From Daphnia carinata (lineage: Eukaryota; Arthropoda; Branchiopoda; Diplostraca; Daphniidae): 64,000 nt of DNA. The stretch lies in assembly GCF_022539665.2 (NCBI RefSeq), contig NC_081335.1, positions 4,836,001 to 4,900,000 on the forward strand, written 5' to 3'. The position numbers and the translations under genes are program-made. This document shows positions 1 through 12,709 of the stretch, piece by piece; positions within the stretch are counted from its first letter, which is position 1, and each line of letters begins with the position of its first letter. The notes under the pieces are model-generated. The model worked only from the letters and a program-made list of their open reading frames with translations. It searched no databases and had not been told where the DNA came from.

Positions 1-246
1 TGCAAAGAATAAAAACAGAAAACAAAAGCCAATGAATAATTGAAAACGTGCCAACGATCGATCGCCTATGGAACAGGAGATATTGATATTTTTTTTTTTT
101 TTTCATTTCCATTACCTGTTCCAAATGATACGTTTTTTTTTTTTTCAATGCAATTGTTTTGTAATGCATTTTGTTATAGTTTGTCCGCTTGCTCTAATGA
201 TCTTTGTATGTGTGTTTGTGTTTGTGTGTGTGTAGGGATGAATAGA
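1..246 (-). other. bru3: Bruno 3' UTR, continuing past the left edge
   Basis: Begins just after the TAG. On the transcript strand it holds a CA-rich stretch (from about 235 down to 206) and two A-rich tracts (about 132-144 and 90-105). I see no AATAAA or ATTAAA on the transcript strand here, so the polyadenylation site should lie beyond base 1. The A tracts could misprime oligo-dT cDNA. Confidence 0.75.
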
Positions 247-374
247 CTAGTAAGGTCGGTTGGCGTCCTTGGGCCGTTTGAGCTGAACTTTGAGTCTCTT
301 CATGCCAATCTGGAAGCCATTCATGGCCTGAATGGCCGCCTGAGCACTCGCCGGGTTGTCGAAACTGACAAAAC
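247..374 (-). CDS. bru3: Bruno exon 12: end of RRM3, C-terminus and stop
   Basis: Codes [40 protein letters not shown], Tyr and TAG (247-249). This matches the end of essentially all CELF proteins. The acceptor TGCGATCGCAG follows a T-rich tract. A CA-rich stretch follows the stop within about 10 nt. Confidence 0.96.
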
Positions 375-3300
375 CTGCGATCGCATTAAAAAAAATTAGA
401 CAAACGAATACATAAGTAACAGACGAGAATCACCCGTCAATGGCATCGCAAACGTAATGAAAGGGAAATGAATGAATCAAATGGAAAAATCGATGACGTA
501 CCGAAGCATTTGCTTTGATTGGTGGCCCGATCAATAAAGACTTTGGAACTGATGACGTTGCCGAAGGGTAGGAACATTTGCATCAGCTCTGCGTCACCAA
601 ACTCTTGCGGCAGGTGATAGATGAACAAGTTGCAACCCTCAGGACCGGAGATGGAGCATCCTGTGGCATCCCCATCGCGATGTATCATTTGCCGTACCGC
701 ACGCACACGGACGGGTGTAACGAAAACAAAGAAGAGTTAAAAAAAAAAAAAAAAAAAAAAAAAGAATAGTTTAGTTTTCTGTTTCGTATTCAATCAAACT
801 TGGATTTTGGGAGGGAACTCTAGGAAAAAAAAAAAAAAAAAAAAATAGGAAGGGTTCTGCGGTTTTAGAGGGTGGTATTAGGATTTCAAAAGACAGCAGT
901 AAATAAATTAAGCTCGGGGATTGTCTATTATTATTGCTACTGTTTTCAAACCAAACACGACTCCCATTTTTAATCTATTTATACTACGCATCCCCCTTAC
1001 TAGATGTTATGCGCTCAATGTCAAAGAGGCTTTCAGCATTGAAACCCGTTTGTAAGTCAAACAAGCTACACGCTATTTGTTCGATACGACGATTTGCGCC
1101 AGGCATCTACGCAAATGGATTAACATATCATTGTGTGTGTGTCTAAAAATAAACACGAAGTGGGTAAATAAGAAGAGATGTTCAATAATTCAGGACTTCT
1201 TTTCGTTGATGTTCGATCGCATCAAAGCATCTGCGTGCGTGTTGGGTGTATATAATTGATATCGTTAGACGACAAGAAGCAAACGAACAGGAGACGATAT
1301 GTTAACCCATCCTGTTTGGTCTCGTTTTACGTTTAGCTCTCGTGTTGTTCATCATTGAAATGATCCGTCATCGACAGACATCCGAAAAAAAAAGGGGGGA
1401 AAAATGAGACGAATGTTTCTCCTCCCCCCCCCCTTGTGTATGTGTGTGTGTGTGTGTGTGTGTTTGACGGTATGTAAAAACAAATAAACAGTATCGAATT
1501 TCACAGAGTGGCGAACAGAAAAAGGCTGCATAAATAAAAAACTAAAGGGAAAAACAGCAAGAACGGGCTTTTCGTTTGGAAATATATATATCAATATGCG
1601 CGAGTGTAGTTTATATAGCGCATTCGATATGCATATAGAGTGTAAAGTCAACACGGCTGGCAACATCGACGACACATCATGCGACACACGGATGCCGATA
1701 TGAAAGATATAAACAGGATATAAATGTATATGTACACATAACATCCACCATCGAGATATCAGACACCCACAGGCCACAGTCACGCACGGCACGTTTTCCA
1801 ATGTGACGCCAATGACGAACGTCGTGTGTCAAACTCAAAGAGGATCCAATCCAAGAAATTCAACGCCAACATCAACGAAAGAAGGCGAGTATTAAAAAAA
1901 AAAAAAAAAAATGTTTCTTAATATTAAATCCCCCCCCTGTTTTTCGTGAGGTTGACGTCAACACGAATAGATAACAAAACTACTAGATCTTTGAGGAGAC
2001 TGGACGAGAAAGGGGGGGGGGGGACAGGATGGGTCATAAGCATTTTTTTTTTTTTGTTTTTGTTTTGTTTTTTGTTTGGGCGGGGGACTTGGCGAATTGG
2101 CTTACCGTGAGCGCTACCTTCGGTGGAACCTGGAGTCAGGGCGGTCACATCGTTGCCATAGTGATGGGCCATGGGTCCGTACATGGCAGGATACGCTGTT
2201 AAAGGTGGAACCGAACATTGCAATTCGAATATGTTTATCTTTTTTTTTTTTTTCTTCATTTATGGGAAAAAAATTGAGGAGAAACCAAAGGAAGTAGAAA
2301 TCAAATATAAGAACATAACAAAAAAAAAATGTAGGAAACAAATGTGTTCAACCAACAAGAAGTAAAATAAAAAAAAAAGAAGGAGAAACAAATTGAGATT
2401 GGAACTCATAAATAAGAGAGTACCAACTTGGCTTTCGTGAGGCAAAACAAAACGAAAACTGTTTCAGGACCTAAGCAACACTGTCAACTTCAAAACGAGC
2501 ATAGAAAAAGGCGTTTGAGCTTGAAACACGACAGTTTGTTTTTTTTTTTTCTATTTCCCCCGCTTGTTCAGCGGCCGACAGACGCACGAAGACTCAGCAA
2601 TTCTGTTTTCAACGACCCACTTTATCCCGATTTTTTAAAACGAATAGAACTTCTCCGTTCAACACGTAAAAAAAACAAAAAAACAGTGCTATCCTTTTAT
2701 TCTTTTTATCTTCGTCTAATAGCATTACGTAACAGGCAGGATCTCCATTCGTAGGTTGCACATGAAATGCAATCAGATCACGTGAAGCTCCCTGTTTTTT
2801 TTTTTTTTTTTTTTTGTAATCCTCTTGCTGTTTAAATGTTGAACGTTTGACCCAAAATCGAGTTGATCGTGCCAATTAAAAGTGGGGGGGAAAGAAAAGA
2901 AATGTTTACCGTGAAATAAATAACAACGATTAAGGTGGAAAACGGATTTCGAAGTAAATTAAGACGAGATGGCAAGTACGGAGGCAAACACCAATGTGGC
3001 ATATCATCCCGAATAGAACGATGCGGGAAAATGATAAAAAAAAAAAAAGAGAAGGAACGAAGACAGTTAAAAATTAAAAATGAAATAAAGAGAGAAATAG
3101 AAATAAAACAAGTGAGCGCGCACATTGAAATCGATCACGAATCCAATCTAAAAAAAAAAAAAAAAAAAGAAATGAGGGATGCTGGCTCTTTTTGTTGCAA
3201 TTGTTAGCACGTCGGGCAGACGAGAAAAACGAGATGGACCGATGGGCAAAAACGGAAGGTGGAACAACGGTATATAGAATATGCAGAAGAGAACGAAAGT

Positions 3301-3946
3301 TGATGCTCCAAGTTTTTTTGGAAATCGGAATGATCGTCGGCTTAGTCTAGAAAAGAAAGTTCAGGGCATGCAGCATTCGACAGTTATTGAATTTTCGTGT
3401 GTGATATTGTCAAGAAAGCCAAGTTTTTCGAGAAAAAAATCAAACCAAAATCGAGTTAACAGAAAGAAAAAAGAAAATAGGTTGGAACATAGCAAAATAA
3501 ATCAAAAATCAAAAAAATCAAATACAAACTTTTAATTTATATAAAATAAAAATAAATCGAAAAAAAAAAAAATAAAATAAAATAAAGTTGACTTACCGAC
3601 GCCGGGGTAGGTTTGAAGTGCCGCGAAAGCGGCGGGCTGGAGCGCCGCTTCGCCATTGGCCAGTCCGCCGTGGGCTAGCACCAGTAAAGAGGGAAGATCT
3701 GCTTTGATTATTGGTGGCACCATCTCTGAGTGTGTTGCACCGTCTCGTTGGGGATATGTCTCGCATCCGACCGCACGCTAACTTCTTTTTCTTTTTTTTT
3801 TACGTCTCTCTCGTTCACGCCTCTCTCTCTCTCCCGCTCTCCTTTCTTTACCCGCTTTTCTCACTCATTTTTTCCAATAAAAATAAAACCCCAGTGGCTT
3901 TCACTTCCTTTCCGACGCCCTTTTTTTTTTTTTACGACGTACAAGG

Positions 3947-3977
<31 letters not shown>

Positions 3978-6900
3978 AACCCACACACATAGAGACACAA
4001 ACAAGAGCTGCCTGCCGATCAATTGCAGACATCACGCCGAATAACCACCATCACGAACGACCATCAGGCAGCTAGCACGCAGACTGTTATAGCGGTCGAA
4101 AGATCAATGGACGTGGGCTTTTATTTTATTTTTATTTTTTTTTATTTTTCTGCTCTGTGCTCTTCCCTCTCCTCGTCCACTGGAGCGTATCTTTTTTCGT
4201 TCCAGCGTGTCGAATGGACGAATAGAAGAGCAATTACTGACGGAGCGGAGGGAAAGCCAACGCGATCGATGAAGGCTTTGGCTTGGCGGAACGCTCAACA
4301 GTCGGATCGTGACGTCACAGAAACAAAACACAATAAAAATAAAGCCGTCGGGATGGATAAAAAATGGGCAATCAAAAAAAAAAAATAAATAAAAAAGAAA
4401 GAATGGGAGGGAGAAACGAATGACGCAGGCGAATAGCGATGAACGAGAGAGAGAGAGAGCCGCATGAGAGATTGAGAACTGAATGCAAATCATATGCGAG
4501 ACACACCCCCTTTTCTTTTTTGCAGTTATTACTTATTTCTAAACCCCCGAAATACGTTTGTTTCCCTCGCATTTTAAAATCTTGATGAAAATTCCATCTT
4601 GTACCACACACACACACACACACACAAAAACAATGTGTAATAATTTGAATTTGAAACATCTGGCTGTACGTTGAATGAGATCAGAGGGATGAACGTATTT
4701 CGGAGCGGATGATTCTTTTGCATAAAAACAAAAACAAAATGTTGAAGAAAAGCATCGGAGACTCACGTGAGGGATAAGCCTGAGCTAATCCATTGTAGAC
4801 GGAGGCCGGATCCTGTCCGTTGGGTCCGTTCTGGCCGTTGGCCGAATTGGGGGCCATTCCGAAGTTGGGCATCGTCGGCGATGGGATGGACGATAGGCCA
4901 CCGTTGACCTGACCACCCGATCCTGTGCCTATTTTTTATTTATTTTTTTTTATTTTTGATTTTTATTATTGAATCGTATTAGATTAAATAATCGATATGT
5001 AATTCAAATGCCCTTTGTTTAAAAAAAGGGAAGAAGAAAAAAAAAAAAAAAAAAAAAAAATAGAAAATGCATTCGACATCAAATGGGAAAGTTTTGAAAA
5101 GAGAAAAAGGCACAGACCTTGTGCAGAGGGAACGACACCGGGGCTAGCGATGCCGTTAAGGGCCGACGGCGGAAGCTGCGTGGCGATGGCCATGGGCGCG
5201 GCTCCAATGTAGGCTCCTCCTCCGGCCGCGGAGGCTGCTGCCATGATGGCCGCTTGCTGCTGTACCAACTTGCAATGTAGTTTAAACAATTCAAATTCCA
5301 AACCCACAAAACAGTATCCCACCAAAAAAAAAAATTTTTTTTTTTAAATTGTGTTTTAACCCATTTGTTTTTTAACATCTGCCTCCCCCCCCCCCCCCCC
5401 CAAAAAAAAAAAAAAAGCTTACCCAAATGGAAAGCCAAACATGAAAAACCATAGAATTAAAAAAAAAGAGCGCTAAAATAACAACAACAAAAAATGTTGC
5501 TTACCTGAGCGTATGATCCGTAGGTTCCAAACTGGTTGAAAACGAACGGATGGATGAGGCCCATGTTGCCGGCCATCTGCTGCATTCTCCTCAGCTGTCT
5601 CTCCTTCTCCGTGTCGGCGAATTTCACCACCAGGCTCGACGAGGCACCCTGGTTCATATGGCAATAATACTAGCGCTCTCAGTCAAACCGCCATCCACAG
5701 TACAACGTGAAATACTAAGTCCCCTCTTGCTCGTTTCTTTTGCGCCCTTAAACTATACCGTACGATTCTACAAACCGCCCTCTTCATTATCATTCCGGAC
5801 ACGGTTCGCAAAATGAAAATGCTCTGAGAGAGAGAGAGAGAGAGAGAGAGAGCACCTACACTCTGGAACCACTCACAATACAGTCGACTAGCTCCTTCAT
5901 TCTTTAAACTCTCCTGGTCCCTTCTTTCTCTCTTTTTTTTTTTTTGTGCAGCTTCTTATCTTTTATTCCGGCGGGCCAGTTATTTTCATACGACAATGGG
6001 CAAACTGGGCCCGGGCAACAGCCGCGAACGTGCCTTGCGTAGAATTACGTAATCGAATACAGTACGTTGGAAACGAGAGAAAGAGCGTAAAAAAAGAGGG
6101 GGGGGGGGTGAGTAGGAATAAAATAAGTATAAGCCACTAGCAGAACGTAGGCAGCGCGAGAAAATGGCCTAAACAGTTTACAAGATCCGACGGGGTTCAT
6201 CATCTTTCGTCAAGAAAATTTCCCGTTGGCCCGGTTGCTCAAATTAGGATGGTGAAAAAAAAAAAGGAAAGGACAGCACCTTTGTGTTCCAGCATCAGGG
6301 GGAGGGGGGGGGGGAGAAAGGGACTGTGACGTGTCGTCAATCACCAATTTTTTTTTTTTTAAACACGGGAATATAAAACGCGAGAAAAGATGAAGATGAA
6401 GAAAAGAAAAGAAATAAATAAATGGAGGGGGTGGGGGTAGGAGGAGGAGGAGGAGGTGGGAAATAAAAGGAGAAAACTCGTACTGTTGGACTCAACTGGA
6501 ATGTCAAATTAAGCTAATGACCACCCACGGCTGGTTGGCAGCTAGCGTGCAACTAGGGCTCGGCAATCAATCCATCATGACCAAGTCAGAATGCATAGAA
6601 CGGGCGGCAAGGGGGGGGGGGGAGGACGGAAAGTGTGCGACCGAGCGTAAAGTCTGTATATCCCAGCACGTAACAATAATTAGCTTCATCGCACTAGAAA
6701 AACGGAAACGCATAGAAAAAAAAAAGAGCTTTGGCCCTGCCTTAGCAACGCAAAAAAGAGCTTAAACACACACACACATACATACACACACGGTGCAATG
6801 AAAATGGATATCGATCCATCGACAAAGGGGGTGGGGGGAGGGGATTTCAAATTATATTTCATTCAATCTGAAATCCCCGATTCTAATAACTGAGTCAAAA

Positions 6901-8301
6901 TCGGTGGGTGTGTTAACAAGGAAGAAGTTGAGCAAAAAAATTTGAAAAAAAATGCGAGCAATTGAACCAATTGCCCCTCGTGTGTGTGCGTGTGTGTGTG
7001 TGTGTGTGTGTGATATTAGGCCAGCGTATGTTATTTTGACTAACGAAAGGCGTAGCGAGCCGCGGCTCACAGCCCACACGTTGGCAGAGTACGTGGCCGT
7101 CGGCAAAGTGAGCGTGAGTTAAAGGGGGAGGGGGGGGAGGGCGAGATGATTATCCCGCCTCACACACAGCCCAATGATTTATAACCAGACACTTGGCGTC
7201 ACCATAAATTCCGACGCTACACCAGAAAGGGACGAGGAGGAAAGAAAAGAAAAGAAAAAAAAAAACACGCAAGACGACCGTCTCTGGTCCCCTCCCCTTC
7301 ATATCCATACACATATATGTATATACCATCGTAATCGTGCTCGCTAAACTGTCTGGTTTGTTCTGGAGAATGGGCACGGCGAATGGAAGAACAAAGAGGG
7401 AAGGGAAATTTTCTTTTTTCTTTTTTTTTTTTTTTTTTTTTGATGACAGTGAAATCAGATGAGAAATAAGGACATGCACAATGGACTTCTACGTGTTCTA
7501 AACGCGCACTCCGCCGAAGAGAACGTGGGACACAATTCGTGCATGCAAATATTTCTACGCCAAATAATGAAAATAAAATCAAACATGAAAAAAAAAAAAA
7601 AAAAAAAAAAAGAAGCGAAGGGGGGGGGGGGGGGCGGGGGAGAGAGAATAGCAAGGGAGCCGGCCAGAGAGCAAAGCAAGTAAACTCATGAATGCCCAAC
7701 AAGGTTCTCCCTCTTTTGAAATATTGAAACTGTGTTTAGCGCGTTTTGCTGATGCACGTTCCAAGTTAGTTCCTCCCCCCCCCCTTTTTTTTTTTTCTCT
7801 TCCTGATTTCGTGTCGACAAATCAAAATGCAGCGCTTCCCTCTCGAAATAAAAAATGATCGAAATTTGAATTTTGGGCCTCGAAATATCGACATTGAATA
7901 ACGTCGAACAAGCAGAAAATCAGTGGAATCAGCCATACAATCATCCCACCTCATAATTCAATATCAAGCAAACCCCCTCCCCCAACACCCCAACTTTTTG
8001 AAAATAATACATCTCAAAATTGCCTTTGTGTTCTCTGCACAGAGAAGCCTCTCCAGTACATTGTAGTGCTGACTAATGAAATAGATCGTAAGCGAAGGGT
8101 AGCATTATAAGTACAGGCCAAAAAAAAAATATAAAACTAAATAAACAAAACAAAAAAAAAAAAATTAGAGAAGAAGGGGGAGGGGGAAGAAAAGGGGGGG
8201 AGAGGCAACCCTAGCGTGTTTGCATGGTAGAACTATACGTACGTACTTATTACGAGAAAGTTATTGAATTTCATAAAAGCAGATTAAATAATATATACTG
8301 C

Positions 8302-8337
<36 letters not shown>

Positions 8338-9618
8338 AGTATATATACATTTAGGGAAGCCTTTATACTTTGCGCTGCCAGGGGTAACGTCTGAAGTGTT
8401 GCCCTGGCAACGAATCCCGTGCGCGTGCAATTGTCATCTCCCACTGGGCTCTGCAACAAGAACGAGGAGAGAGAGAGAGAGAGAGCACCAAGTCTTGTGA
8501 AAGAAGGGTGGGAGGAGTTTAGACGATAAAGGGCAACAGGAAGGAAGGAAGGAAGGAAGGAAGCAAAAAGAAAAAGTCAAGAAAAGAGTGGGTGGAAGAA
8601 TCGGGGTCGAGATGATTAGATTTCAGTAAACAGATGCTGCGCGCTCCGATGGAAACTAATTAAAAGCGCTTAATTAGATCGGATATCGCCGTGAAAGGTT
8701 ACTGTAGTAACCGGCCTCCCCCCCCCCTTCCCCCTCTAAAAAAAAAAAGGGCATTGTTTCTTTTTTTTTTTTTTTTTTTTTTAAAACAAAAGCTTCATCT
8801 TTCCATTTCGGATCTTCCGAAACGCACAGCGCATAAAGAAACTTATGGCCGGCATCTAAATTTACGAGACCCGGTGGAAAGTGCTTTAACTTTTGGGTTC
8901 ACCGTAGTATACGACCAACACGTTTGATATTATCCCTCCCCCCCCCCCCCCCCCTCCAAAAAAAAAGAAACGTTGAGAAAGAGAGAGAGAGAGAGAGAGA
9001 GAGCTCTTAACTCTTCATTTATAATACAAAAGAAAATAGTTTGTGTGTTTCGTGTACGTGTGCGTGTGTTCTATACTCACGGGCATGGTCTGGCTCCCGT
9101 GCAAACTGTTGATGGCCGTCTGGGCTTCGGCGTGAGTGCTGAACTTGACGAATGCGCAACCTAGAACAATAAAAGAAAGAAACAGAACGGACATTGAAAA
9201 AAAAAATGTATATAAGAGCCAAGGCTTTTGAAATGGGACAACCGAACGTCCGAAAATGAAGGGAAAGGATATTGAATTTAATGCGCATATATAGAAGACA
9301 GCACGACGCGCAGCACTTAATTTAATGTATGCAGCCGACATGAAGAAAAATAAAAAAAAGTATGAGAAAAAGAGAGGAGCGAATGACAGGGACAATCGCA
9401 TTTCATTGCACCTAAGCTGATATTCGCAGCGATGCTGCAGTTGCTTTGAAAGGCAAAAGAGGCGACCCGGGACCATATCGAGGCAAGAACTTTTGCGTTT
9501 ATAACTCGATGATATAAATCAGGTTGACATCGACCAGCCATAGGTCCGTCCCTCCAAGCGAGAGCAGATAATTGAATGAAGAAAAATGGGGGATATTCGA
9601 TCGGTGCGTTGTATTTAC

Positions 9619-9649
<31 letters not shown>

Positions 9650-11236
9650 AGAAAGAAAAAAGAAGAGCCGATTTTCGTGTGAGCTGCTATTGCATCTGTA
9701 GGCATTGATATGGCATTTGATATGGCATGCAACATACTACTCTCTGTCCCCATTTTTTTGCCTCCTCCTCCATCCTCCCACTTGCTCTCCCTGTTCTTCG
9801 AAGCTTCTCGTGTTACTCTCATTTCCCTTAGTTCCTGACGTGCCTCCTAACTCGGAATACGTTAGATTATTCTTTGCTTCCTGTATATATACAGTATATA
9901 TATATATATATACTCCTGCTTGAAGCTCTTATAGGTTTAGTTTTCCCTGCAGACGAGTGGCAAAGTGGAATGAAAAATAAATATAGAAGACTATACTTCA
10001 AAAAAAAAAAAAAAAAAAGAAAGAAAAAAAGAACCCCCAATCCTTTCTGAACTTGTCCATTTTGGCTATTGCTTACACAAGCTGCCAAAGCCGATTGCTT
10101 TTCTTTCTTTTTTTTCCTATTAAACACGCGTATCGTGTTTGCTATGCTTCTTATCTCTTACAATCCAATACCCATAGTAGATGCGGACACATCAAATTGT
10201 AACACCTCATCTCAAATCCAATCTTCGTTGCACCCCCATTCAACGTCGTTGATTCCAATTGGATCTCTATACCCGGCCGGAACTCTTACACTGGCCCCTT
10301 TTAACTCTACAGTTAGGCATTCGACACTTGTGGAATGAAGAAGAGATCCCCCCCCCCCCCATCGTTAGAGCCCCAGCGTTTGATCCCCAAGTACTATAGA
10401 AATATAGCCAAGGCGATTGAGTGAGAGAGAGCGAGAGAGAGGGCGCTACTCGAATGCCCTTGGCTGTCAACTGTCAAGTTCGTTACACGATCTCTTGTTT
10501 ATACATCCAAGCCATTGTTATCAGCCTTACAGAGCTGTGTTTTGTTTCGTGTGTTGTGTGCGTGCGTCTCTCTCTCTCTCTCTCTTTCCAAGCTAACTGC
10601 ATCATGCCCAAGCCCCGAAATTGCTATGACGGTTGGGGTGGGGTCGTCTGGATTTTAATCAACCGGCTGTATCAAGTTACACGTCGCAAAATGGGTGGGG
10701 GAGGGGAGAACGTCGTTGTGCGCACTACGTAAAACCATAGACTTTGAGATACCGAGAACCGGTTGATACTTATGCACATCTATATATAAAGGGGATATAA
10801 TACGGTAGCAAGTCGCTACCATATATATTTATATACGTATACATACATACATATATACTGGTGTTCAATTCTATTAGAGCCTTCGGCGGAACGTCGCAGC
10901 CTCCTGCCATGGAAGGGGGAATAAGAGAGAGAGAGAGAGAGTTGCGCTGGCTGCATAAGCAAACGCAAGCCCCGAAAAAACGGGCCTAAGGCATTTTCAT
11001 GCTGCTCTATAGTCATCGCACCACGCATATGAAATGCACACACAACAGCATCATCCATATAGACGAAAATCAAATTTCTTTTTTTTTTTTTTTTTTTATC
11101 TAGTTGGGTTGACGGGCCACGAGAAAAGGAAAGGGAAAACCCCCCTCCGGAAATCAGCCGCTACCGGTCCCTCTTTTCCCTTTTTTTTTTTTTTTTTTTT
11201 TTTCTACTTCTCTCTTAATCAAAAAAGTGGCAACAA

Positions 11237-11271
<35 letters not shown>

Positions 11272-12668
11272 CCACTCGGCAGTATCGCGTCTCCTCACTA
11301 TTCGGTGTGCTACGCCGGAAGAATCGGAAATGACTAGGAGCGCGATGGGCCGTGCATAAAACGAGCCGTGTTCAAATAGATTTCAACTACGACTTCACGC
11401 CCAAGTGTTACGCGCACTTTGGCGGCTCAGTGATTGAATCACACCAGCAAAATGGAGTCGGTTGTAATTTTCCATTAAAGGCAGCTCGCACGATGATTTG
11501 AGAGATTACGAAACGTCAGACGTGCGTCTGTAATATTGCATCATCAAAGCGGTTCGAAAACGTCGCAAATGCAACAAGTTCTGACGAACGAGAATTTCTC
11601 AAACTACGAAGCAAAATGGGATTTCCACGTATTCGACATCAAACGTTTCCTTCTTCCCATTCGAGTCTTGACGTCAATCGCACATCGTTTCAATTAATTT
11701 CAGAATTTTTAATTTCATGTCTTTTTTATTATTTAATTTGCCCGCCGTCTTGACGTCGTTCATTTGTCTGATAAAAACGTTCGATTTCTGGATGGATGAA
11801 GATGATTGAACTCGCCAACATCTGCTCTTCGATGTTCGTCGATAATTGCATCATCACGAAAAATAAGATTTTGAGCCATTTCGGCAGATGAAGATGCGAA
11901 CGGCTGCCGTGGTTCTTTTTTTTTTTTTTTTTTTTTTGGGCCAGACATCTTAAGCTGTTTGTTACTTGTGAATAAGACGATAATTGATGGCGTGCGAGTG
12001 ACAAGGCGGCAAGTAGATGATTACAACTGTTCAACGCCAGTTTGGGGGGGGGGGGCGTTTTTCTCCGATGCGCAATGTATTGTGCTGTATATAATATGTA
12101 AGAGACACAATAACGAGTTCACTTGTTGTGTGTGGGACCTCACACACAACTCTCTTGGGCCAAACGGGCAACAGACAACAAAGAAAACCTCTTTAGATCG
12201 ACGAGGCGAAGAGCCATTCTTTATTCCTCGCTATCTCGAGGGGGGGGGGGGGGGTCAGCATGCGGCAGTCATACGAAATTGCGACATATTGTTGTACACA
12301 TATGGCCATCGTGCTATCTTTATTTGTTGCTTTCGCCTTGCTTTCTCCACTTTATGTTCGTCTACCCTTTCCTATCGTCTTCGTTGGCACGTTTTTCTTG
12401 TGCACACTTGTTCTTTTTTTTTTTTTTTTTTCTTTATTCCCATTTCTTTTCTCTTCGATATTATTGGATGTCCTGCAGTGCGAACGTGTAATTCGATTTT
12501 CAAGACCTCTCCTCTTATTTTTCGCCCTTATTGTTTATCGTGCTTCGGTTAGTGCATTGCATTGTATAAATACTGTATTTGATTGATTGATTGTATTGCG
12601 ATGGGGATAATAAGTCGAGCGTTCGGTTCTGCAACATTTGTCTTTGTGCTGCTAGCGCCCTTGCAGGT

Positions 12669-12709
<41 letters not shown>

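Larger units (their letters stand above)
5649..9080 (-). other. Bruno intron 5 (3.4 kb) with enhancer-like segment
   Basis: Much of it is GA, GT, G and A runs. The exception is about 8375-8715, which carries two RFX X-box-type palindromes and an inverted pair of TAATTA sites, listed separately. No convincing reading frame. Confidence 0.88.

Noticed and set aside
5418-5504. Cryptic donor GG|GTAAGC in intron 6 that would extend exon 6 by 82 nt
   Set aside because: The extension quickly meets a stop and the annotated CAG|GTAAGC donor is stronger and conserved in position.
8535-8565. Short tandem GGAA repeat considered as an array
   Set aside because: Simple tetranucleotide repeat with no spacers; not CRISPR-like and the genome is eukaryotic.
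11760-11948. 62-codon minus-strand frame in intron 4
   Set aside because: Begins in an A run and has no match to any family I know; no splice sites join it to the Bruno frame.
11959-12586. Overlapping plus-strand reading frames of up to 197 codons with hydrophobic stretches
   Set aside because: The Phe/Leu-rich parts come from T runs and the Gly run from a G run; no family motif, and the frames overlap each other.
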